A stretch of DNA of 15,352 bases from Chloroflexota bacterium (GTDB taxonomy: Bacteria; Chloroflexota; Dehalococcoidia; SM23-28-2; RBG-16-64-32): the NCBI GenBank assembly GCA_022560365.1, contig JADFTG010000004.1, positions 1 to 15,352 on the forward strand. The letters are read 5' to 3'. Shown piece by piece: positions 1 through 4,874 of this stretch. A program made the translations under genes and the position numbers. The notes beneath the pieces were generated by a model that made no database searches, was not told the origin of the DNA, and saw only the letters and a program-made list of their open reading frames with translations. Position 1 is the stretch's first letter. Each line of letters opens with the position of its first letter.

Positions 1-1
1 G

Positions 2-301
2 GTGCTGCTGGCGCTCGTAACCGTGATAGCGCTGCAAACGGTGGGCATCGTGCTCGTCGTGGCCTTACTCGTGACGCCCGCCGCGACCGCGCAGCTGCTG
101 ACGCGCCGCCTTTCGACGATGATGCTTGTCGGCGCCGCCATCGGGGTCGCCTCGTCCGTCGTCGGCCTCTACGTCGCCTGGTACGCCGACGTTTCCGCCA
201 GCGCGGCGATCGTCCTCACCGCCACCGGCGCGTTCATCGTGGCGTTCCTTTTCGCGCCGGGGCGAGGCGCCGTCTGGCGTGGCGGCGCCGGCAGCGCGTA
301 G
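2..301 (+). CDS. Metal ABC transporter permease, ABC-3 (ZnuB/TroC) family, C-terminal part only
   Basis: The gene enters the window from the left; the GTG at 2 is probably an internal valine, because family members are about 260-300 residues and only the last 99 are here. The visible part has three hydrophobic segments (about residues 2-24, 40-60 and 67-85). It also has the typical run ALQTVGIVLVVALLVTPAATA followed by LLTRR, which in this family forms the conserved helix of the Zn2+/Mn2+ importer permease. The protein would sit in the cytoplasmic membrane as a dimer served by an ATPase and a binding protein, both presumably encoded to the left of the window. It ends with two consecutive stop codons (TAG TAG), and the second is part of the -10-like box of the next gene. 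Metal specificity cannot be read from this fragment. Confidence 0.85.
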   Translation: MLLALVTVIALQTVGIVLVVALLVTPAATAQLLTRRLSTMMLVGAAIGVASSVVGLYVAWYADVSASAAIVLTATGAFIVAFLFAPGRGAVWRGGAGSA

Positions 302-307
302 TAGACT
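302..307 (+). promoter_or_regulatory. TANNNT box placed for a leaderless transcript of the DinB gene
   Basis: TAGACT lies exactly 6 bases before the ATG at 314, and the 6 bases between (GGGCGC) are no ribosome binding site. This TANNNT-N6-start layout is typical of leaderless genes in Actinobacteria and Deinococcus. I see no convincing -35 box; the best position at 279-284 (GTGGCG) matches the consensus at only 3 of 6 bases. Confidence 0.4.
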
Positions 308-313
308 GGGCGC

Positions 314-886
314 ATGTTCAAGGACATCGATGGCTACCTGCGCTACTATCGCGGCCTGCACAAGCGAACGCTCCGCGACGTTGGCGCGCTGCCACCCGAA
401 GCCGAGTCCTACAAGCCGGAGACGGGCGAGGGCGAGAACGCCTGGAGTATCGGCGAGATCGTCCGCCACATGGCCGGCTCGCGGCTCTACTTCGCTCGCG
501 CCTACCGCGACGAAGGCTGGTACTTCGGCGACTCGATCCGTGAGTGCGACTCGCAGGACGACTGGTTGCCGGCGCTGGAGGAGAGCTTTGAGCTCTTCAC
601 CAGCCGCCTCGAGGGCACGCCCGCCGACTGGCTCGAACGCAAGATCCAGATGATCGACAGCGACGGCACGCTCTCTGGCTGGCGCATCCTCATGATGTGC
701 CTCGAACACGAGGTTCACCACCGCTCCCAGCTCGACACGTACGCGGGCTTGCACGCCTGGGAGGTGCCGCACATCTACGACCGTTCAGCGGAGCAGGTGG
801 GCGAGCAGCGCGACCGCCAGCAATCGCTCCACGGAACAGGGAACACGGAACACGGAACACGGGGCCGTGAAGGCCACGTTCCGTGA
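314..886 (+). CDS. DinB superfamily protein (putative metal-dependent thiol transferase-like four-helix bundle)
   Basis: A 190-residue soluble protein with the DinB/YfiT-like metal site: His52 in IVRHMAGSR, then His132 and His136 in the CLEHEVHHRSQLDTY segment that ends the fourth helix. Family members are 150-170 residues. Some use bacillithiol, mycothiol or glutathione as cofactor in transfer or detoxification reactions, but many have no known substrate, so the reaction here is open. The start is ATG at 314, preceded by a TANNNT box instead of a Shine-Dalgarno. The natural domain seems to end near residue 160. Residues about 174-190 (HGTGNTEHGTRGREGHVP region) are encoded by a heptamer repeat/hairpin element that also provides the stop codon, so the C-terminus looks like a recent repeat-derived extension. 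It converges with the ferredoxin-NADP reductase gene 19 bases further on. Confidence 0.85.
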   Translation: MFKDIDGYLRYYRGLHKRTLRDVGALPPEAESYKPETGEGENAWSIGEIVRHMAGSRLYFARAYRDEGWYFGDSIRECDSQDDWLPALEESFELFTSRLEGTPADWLERKIQMIDSDGTLSGWRILMMCLEHEVHHRSQLDTYAGLHAWEVPHIYDRSAEQVGEQRDRQQSLHGTGNTEHGTRGREGHVP

Positions 887-903
887 CCCAGGTTCCCTGT
901 TCC
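833..903. repeat. GGAACAC heptamer repeat with terminal inverted repeats; possible two-way terminator
   Basis: Four tandem heptamers (GGAACAG then three GGAACAC, 833-860) are followed by a small GGCC-gtgaa-GGCC hairpin and an inverse-oriented block. The outer arms GGAACAGGGAAC (833-844) and GTTCCCTGTTCC (892-903) are perfectly complementary over 12 bases, and CACGTTCCGTG (875-885) can pair with the heptamers. The element resembles the short tandemly repeated heptamers known from intergenic DNA of cyanobacteria and other environmental bacteria. It lies between two converging genes and could end transcription in both directions, but there is no T tract on either side. It starts inside the DinB coding region and contains its stop codon. 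Confidence 0.7.
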
Positions 904-905
904 AG

Positions 906-1916
906 CTAGTGCAGCTTCATCTCGCTGGAGTGGCCGGGGAACATGCGCGCGTCCGGGTCGATCCTTGCCTTGGCGGCGTTGGAGGCGACGGCCGCCTGTC
1001 CAAACCCCGTTACGATCAGGTTTAGTGGCTCGCTGCCCTCGACGGCGGCGATATCGCCAGCCGCGAAGACGCCCGGCAGGTTCGTCTCCATGAAGATGTC
1101 CGTGCGGATGTGCCGCTTGTCGACCATCTCCAGGCCCCAGTCCGCAATCGGGCCCAGGTCAGCCTTGAAGCCGATGTTGATGAGCACGATGTCGACGTCC
1201 AGCGTTCTTTCCTCATCGGTGTGGTTCTCATAGATCGTCGCCGTCTCAACGGTGTCGTTGCCGTCGATCCGCCGCAGCTGCCAGAACGTCATGATCGGGA
1301 TATCGGTCGTACGCAGCTCTGCCAGGCTCGCCTCGTGGGCGCGGAACTGGTCGCGGCGGTGGATGATCGTGATCTCCCTCGCCCAGTCCTTCAGGTTCAG
1401 CGCCCAGTCAACCGCTGTGTCGCCGCCGCCGATGATCAGGATTCGCTTGTCGCGGAACGGCCGCTTGTCCTCGACGAAGTAGTACACGCCGTTGTTCAAG
1501 TACTTTTCGACGCCCGGCCGGTCCAGACGGTTGGGCTGGAAGGCACCGATGCCGGCGGTAAGAACTAACGATCGGGAAAAGTGCGCGTTCGTGGCCCCGC
1601 TCAGGCGCCAGACCTCCTCGCCGTCCACCTCCAGGCGGGTCAGCGTCTCCAGGCGCTCGTCGAAGACATAGGTCGGCCCGAAGAGCCGGCTTTGCTCGAT
1701 CAGTAGTTTCACGAGGTCTTTCGCCAGCACCTTGGGGTGACCGGGCACGTCATAGATGAACTTCTCAGGATAGAGCACCGCCAGCTGGCCACCGGCCTCC
1801 GGCAGCGCCTCGATGACCTTCGTCTTCATGCCGCGCATCCCAGCGTAGAAGGCCGCGAAGAGGCCGGTCGGGCCGGCTCCGATGATCGTAATGTCGTAGA
1901 CGTTGTTCTCAGCCAT
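906..1916 (-). CDS. Ferredoxin--NADP(+) reductase, thioredoxin-reductase-like (YumC) type
   Basis: A 336-residue FAD flavoprotein, the usual length for this family. It has the N-terminal FAD Rossmann motif GAGPTG (13-18), the NADPH-binding GGGDTA (163-168) and HRR (186-188, fitting the 2'-phosphate of NADPH), and the second FAD motif AAGD (285-288) near the end. The redox-active CxxC of true thioredoxin reductases is absent, which separates the two families. The enzyme exchanges electrons between NADPH and ferredoxin or flavodoxin in the cytoplasm. The ATG at 1914-1916 has an excellent AGGAGG ribosome binding site (1923-1928) five to six bases upstream. The gene stands alone, divergent from the MmcQ-like gene and convergent with the DinB gene. 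It could supply reduced ferredoxin or recycle NADPH, but its physiological direction cannot be told from the sequence. Confidence 0.9.
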   Translation of the reverse strand: MAENNVYDITIIGAGPTGLFAAFYAGMRGMKTKVIEALPEAGGQLAVLYPEKFIYDVPGHPKVLAKDLVKLLIEQSRLFGPTYVFDERLETLTRLEVDGEEVWRLSGATNAHFSRSLVLTAGIGAFQPNRLDRPGVEKYLNNGVYYFVEDKRPFRDKRILIIGGGDTAVDWALNLKDWAREITIIHRRDQFRAHEASLAELRTTDIPIMTFWQLRRIDGNDTVETATIYENHTDEERTLDVDIVLINIGFKADLGPIADWGLEMVDKRHIRTDIFMETNLPGVFAAGDIAAVEGSEPLNLIVTGFGQAAVASNAAKARIDPDARMFPGHSSEMKLH

Positions 1917-1982
1917 GCCTGTCCTCCTTTCTCGCCCGCCGATTCGCCTCTATCGTACCGAGGTGCCGCGCTTGAGTCGCCC

Positions 1983-2011
1983 TTGCCGGACGCGCGCCCC
2001 GCTGTTACCTT
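1983..2011 (+). promoter_or_regulatory. Extended -10 promoter candidate for the MmcQ/YjbR gene, leaderless layout
   Basis: TTGCCG (1983-1988), a 17-base spacer and TACCTT (2006-2011), with a TGn extension (TGT at 2003-2005) directly before the -10 box. Transcription would start about 6-7 bases downstream, at the GTG start codon at 2018. The six bases before that codon (CCGAGC) hold no Shine-Dalgarno. Confidence 0.45.
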
Positions 2012-2017
2012 CCGAGC

Positions 2018-2380
2018 GTGGATCCGATCGAGAAGCTACGTGAAATCTGCATGCAGTTTCCGGAGGCCCACGAGAAGGCGTTCGGTGGCCACGAGCCGCC
2101 CGCTTTCCGCGTCCGCGACAAGATGTTCGCGATGGTGTCGACGGGCGACGGCCGCGTCTCCGTCTGGATGAAGGCGCAGCCGGGCGCCCAGGACGTGCTC
2201 GTTGGCGGCGACCCGGAGCGCTTCTTCGTGCCGCCCTACGTGGGCGGTCACGGCTGGATCGGCGTCCGCCTGGACGTCGACGATCTGCAGTGGGGCATGA
2301 TTGAGGACCTCGTGGATCATAGCTACCGCATGACCGCACCGAAGCGCCTGCTTAAGCAGCTCGGCGAGGGCGGAACCTAA
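2018..2380 (+). CDS. MmcQ/YjbR family protein
   Basis: A 120-residue protein with the MmcQ/YjbR fold pattern. LREICMQFPEAHEKAFGGHEPPAFRVRDKMFAMV opens in blocks typical of the family: the helix with PEAHE, then the PAFRV and KMFA strands. WMKAQPG, GGDPERFFVPPYVGGHGWIGVRL and a C-terminal helix with APKRLL follow. The family has a double-wing, DNA-binding-like fold but no firmly assigned biochemical role, so I give none. The start is GTG at 2018, supported by the family alignment from memory and by a TANNNT box six bases upstream. Its TAA stop (2378-2380) interlocks with the TAG stop of the converging tldE gene in the four bases CTAA, so the two transcripts must overlap unless they end exactly there. 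Confidence 0.8.
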   Translation: MDPIEKLREICMQFPEAHEKAFGGHEPPAFRVRDKMFAMVSTGDGRVSVWMKAQPGAQDVLVGGDPERFFVPPYVGGHGWIGVRLDVDDLQWGMIEDLVDHSYRMTAPKRLLKQLGEGGT

Positions 2381-3930
2381 ATCGCGTCCATGTACTCGGC
2401 GATCGCGTCCAGGTGCACTCCCTTGACCGCGATCTCCGGCGCGTAGACGATCTCGTCCGCCGCCCAGACGAGCGTCGGCTTGCCCTCACGCGTGACGCCC
2501 GTGATGTCGCCCAGCACCTTCATGATGTTGTCGGTGATGCGGAGCGTGTTCGGCATGATCGGCTCGGCGAGGCGCCCGTCCTTGATCACGTACGAATCAG
2601 CGATCACCGTGCCGGTGAAGTCGCCCGCTCTCAGGCCGTTCACCGGGTACGTGTACCAGATCCGTCCGATGTAGAGACCGTCGCCGACGAGCCGGCAGAT
2701 CGACTCCGTGTCCGGGACGTCGCCCGGAATCAGAATGTTCGTCGCGTGGGTGCCGGGCTGCGAGTCGAAGTGGCGGCCGCCGCCCATCGCGTAACGGAAG
2801 CCGTTTCGCGGCACGAAGGCTGCGGGCCAGTCCTTCGGGTCGGCGCCCAGCTTCTCCTTCGCCTTCGGGTCGTTCTGGATGCGCTGCGACTCGTACCAGT
2901 TCGAGAGCAGCCCCACGAGCTTGCCATCCTTGATCAGCTCCGTGCGGCCCGTCGGCAGCCCCTCGCACGTGATCCCTTTCGAGCCGACGAGTCCGGGGGC
3001 CGCGCCGTCGTCGATGATCGACAGCTCCGGGGAGGCGACCTGCTGACCCAGCTTGCCCATGAACGGCGAGGCCGCGGCGTAGAAGACGCCCGTGTCCAGC
3101 CCTGGCATCACGATGTGGTGCAGTATCTCCATCACCGCCTCGCGGCCGAAGACGACGTTGTAGTCGCCCGTCGGCAGCCGCACGCCGCCGATGCCCGCGA
3201 TCGCGTTCTCGGCTGCCTCCCGGCCGGCCTCGTCCGAGAAGTCGGCCAGCCGCGTCGACGCCGCGTAGCCGCTGCCCTTCGCCTTCTCGCGCTCGACCAT
3301 CGCCGTGATGAACGACATCACCATCGTCGTCTCGTCCGTCTGCACCTCGGGCATCGCCGTCGAAACGGTGGCGATGCGCTCGCCGATCAGCGTCACGTCG
3401 CCGCCGACGATCAGGCCCAGCTCCGGCAGCTTCTCCGGCATGTCGACGAGCGTCGAGAGCGTCTCCGACTTCTCGAACACCCGCAGCGCCCCGTTCACGA
3501 CCGTCCAACCGGCGGCCGGCAACGCGTCGTCATTCACGTCCATGATCGCCGGGTCGTGGTAGTCCGTGAGTGTGCGCTTCTCGCCGGTCGGCCGCGGCAG
3601 CGACCTGAACTCGGGGTCGTCGGAGGCGCCGCGGCGGGCCTTCTCCAGCGCCGCGCGCACGCCGTCCGGGCTGATGTCGCTCGCCTCGGAGCCGAAGCCG
3701 ATCTTGCGCCGGCCGCCCTCGCGGAACACGGCCTGGACGCCGATCCCGTAGCTGACCACGGACTTCGGCTCCTCGACGCCGTTGCACGGGATGTGCGAGG
3801 TGTAGTTGAGCCGCGCCAGCAGCAGGTTGTTCGAGGAGGCGAACACCTCCGCCTCCTCGATATCGTCCTCGCCGCTGAGCAGCGCCAGCCCTTCCTCGGC
3901 CGCCTTCTTCAGGTCATTCAGTGGGATCAT
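2377..3930 (-). CDS. tldE: TldE/PmbA subunit of TldD/TldE metalloprotease
   Basis: A 517-residue TldD/PmbA-family protein that lacks the HExxxH metal motif of TldD. At the equivalent place it has GREAVMEILHHIVMPGLDTG, as in the non-catalytic TldE (PmbA) partner. Family marks include SPFMGKLGQQVASPELSIIDDG, a conserved GLPTGRTELIKDGKLVGLLSNWYES block, and a C-terminal half with TATNILIPGD-like and DFTGTVIADSYVIKDGRL motifs. It is longer than E. coli PmbA (about 450). TldD and TldE form a heterodimeric protease that trims unfolded peptides and RiPP precursors in the cytoplasm; E. coli TldD/E also acts on CcdA antitoxin. The TldD partner lies about 3 kb upstream on the same strand, not adjacent. 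The ATG at 3928-3930 overlaps the mrr stop (ATGA), and its ribosome binding site lies inside mrr. I see no terminator downstream. Confidence 0.88.
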   Translation of the reverse strand: MIPLNDLKKAAEEGLALLSGEDDIEEAEVFASSNNLLLARLNYTSHIPCNGVEEPKSVVSYGIGVQAVFREGGRRKIGFGSEASDISPDGVRAALEKARRGASDDPEFRSLPRPTGEKRTLTDYHDPAIMDVNDDALPAAGWTVVNGALRVFEKSETLSTLVDMPEKLPELGLIVGGDVTLIGERIATVSTAMPEVQTDETTMVMSFITAMVEREKAKGSGYAASTRLADFSDEAGREAAENAIAGIGGVRLPTGDYNVVFGREAVMEILHHIVMPGLDTGVFYAAASPFMGKLGQQVASPELSIIDDGAAPGLVGSKGITCEGLPTGRTELIKDGKLVGLLSNWYESQRIQNDPKAKEKLGADPKDWPAAFVPRNGFRYAMGGGRHFDSQPGTHATNILIPGDVPDTESICRLVGDGLYIGRIWYTYPVNGLRAGDFTGTVIADSYVIKDGRLAEPIMPNTLRITDNIMKVLGDITGVTREGKPTLVWAADEIVYAPEIAVKGVHLDAIAEYMDAI

Positions 3931-4847
3931 GCGGGTTCTCCTGCTCTAAGGTCTTCGGGGAAGTAGTCGAGATCGATGCGTTTGATGCGGTAGGTGTCCA
4001 CATCGCTGACTCCGATGTCGTGCTCGATCATGAGTTCCGAAAGTCGCTCTCCATCAACAAGAACGATCCTCTTTTCGATCCTGTCGACGTATTCACGCGC
4101 ATCTGGCGTGAAGTGCGAAGTCGTGATCATGACGCCTTTTCTAGCGCGGTGCCCATCGAGGCTTCCTGCGAATGCTTGTACTTGGGGCCGGCCAACGGAT
4201 CCTTGCCATCGTTTCGCTTGCACATAGACAACATCTAGCCCGAGCTTATCTTCGTTGATGATGCCGTCGATGCCGTCGTCTCCGCTTCGACCTACTGCCT
4301 GACCGGCGTCCTGGCGTGATCCGCCATACCCCATGGCGACGAGGAGGTCGATGACGAGTTCCTCAAAGAACCGAGGGTTCGACGATTTCACCAACTGCAA
4401 CAGTTCGTCGGCGAGCGTGGCTTTGAGGCTTCTTAAGCTCTGCGCGAGCGATTCCTCCGGGGTCTCCTCTGATGTTTGCTCAGACGCCTCCTCCGGTTGC
4501 CCGGTAGTCGACGTGAACGCGATGAACTCAGGGAATCTCCGCAAGAAGGCAGAATCTATCTCTGGTGGATTCTCGTTCAGGGTATCCCGCCCTCGCTCGG
4601 TCAGTCGGAATACGCCGCGAGCGGGGCTCTCCAGCAAGCCAGCCTTTGTCAAATAGCTTCGCGCCCAGGCGACGCGATTTTGGTATGTGGGCTGACGACC
4701 GCTTGGAACCACCTGCTGCCTGTCTTCGTCGGTCAGATGGAAGCGTTCGGCCATCGCTTCGTAGGACTCGCGGGCGGTGTGATCCTGTCCGTCCGCTGCC
4801 AGTTCCAACAATGGCTTCATGTATTGCTCGTACTTTGGATTGGCCAT
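3927..4847 (-). CDS. Mrr-type restriction endonuclease (winged helix + PD-(D/E)xK)
   Basis: A 306-residue protein with the two-domain layout of E. coli Mrr. Residues about 5-110 form a Mrr N-terminal winged-helix domain (TYQNRVAWARSYLTKAGLLE, then GVFRLTERG). A Ser/Glu-rich linker follows (about 115-135). The catalytic domain occupies about 158-285: FFEELVIDLLVAMGYGG, GDDGIDGII with Asp194, and the QAK signature at 210-212, then GVMITTSHFTPDAREY. Mrr enzymes cut DNA, often methylated DNA, without a linked methyltransferase, and none is seen here. GC is lower than in the neighbours: three 60-base lines (from 4021, 4141 and 4381) have 28, 38 and 32 G+C, against 42 for the line at 3721 in tldE. 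This suggests transfer. It starts 27 bases after the aldolase/SDR gene with its own AAGGGGGA site, and its stop overlaps the tldE start. Confidence 0.88.
   Translation of the reverse strand: MANPKYEQYMKPLLELAADGQDHTARESYEAMAERFHLTDEDRQQVVPSGRQPTYQNRVAWARSYLTKAGLLESPARGVFRLTERGRDTLNENPPEIDSAFLRRFPEFIAFTSTTGQPEEASEQTSEETPEESLAQSLRSLKATLADELLQLVKSSNPRFFEELVIDLLVAMGYGGSRQDAGQAVGRSGDDGIDGIINEDKLGLDVVYVQAKRWQGSVGRPQVQAFAGSLDGHRARKGVMITTSHFTPDAREYVDRIEKRIVLVDGERLSELMIEHDIGVSDVDTYRIKRIDLDYFPEDLRAGEPA
3938..3942 (-). promoter_or_regulatory. Ribosome binding site of tldE inside the end of mrr
   Basis: AGGAG on the minus strand lies 7 bases before the tldE ATG (3930-3928) and within the last seven codons of mrr. 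With the ATGA stop/start overlap this predicts translational coupling: ribosomes ending on mrr can restart on tldE. It also fixes the tldE start codon. Confidence 0.7.
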
Positions 4848-4874
4848 TCCGATTCCCCCTTTGCTATTTCTCGC

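Noticed and set aside
266..288. GGCGCC...GGCGCC pair near the permease stop as a terminator
   Set aside because: GGCGCC is a common self-complementary word in high-GC DNA, it lies inside coding sequence, and no T run follows.
1952..1957. TACGAT on the minus strand as -10 of the ferredoxin-NADP reductase gene
   Set aside because: Only 4 of 6 match and no acceptable -35 at 16-18 bases (GCGACT at best). A promoter must lie in this gap, but I cannot place it with confidence.
2381..2411. Direct repeat ATCGCGTCCA at 2381-2390 and 2402-2411
   Set aside because: It encodes two DAI tripeptides in the TldE C-terminus and looks like chance plus codon preference, not an attachment site.
2413..3966. A 517-codon plus-strand frame opposite tldE
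   Set aside because: It mirrors tldE almost base for base, is rich in Arg/His/Val/Asp, and lacks a ribosome binding site or any recognisable domain.
3927..4874. Possible complete restriction-modification or defence island around mrr
   Set aside because: No methyltransferase, toxin-antitoxin, recombinase or other defence gene lies beside it; Mrr enzymes commonly act alone.
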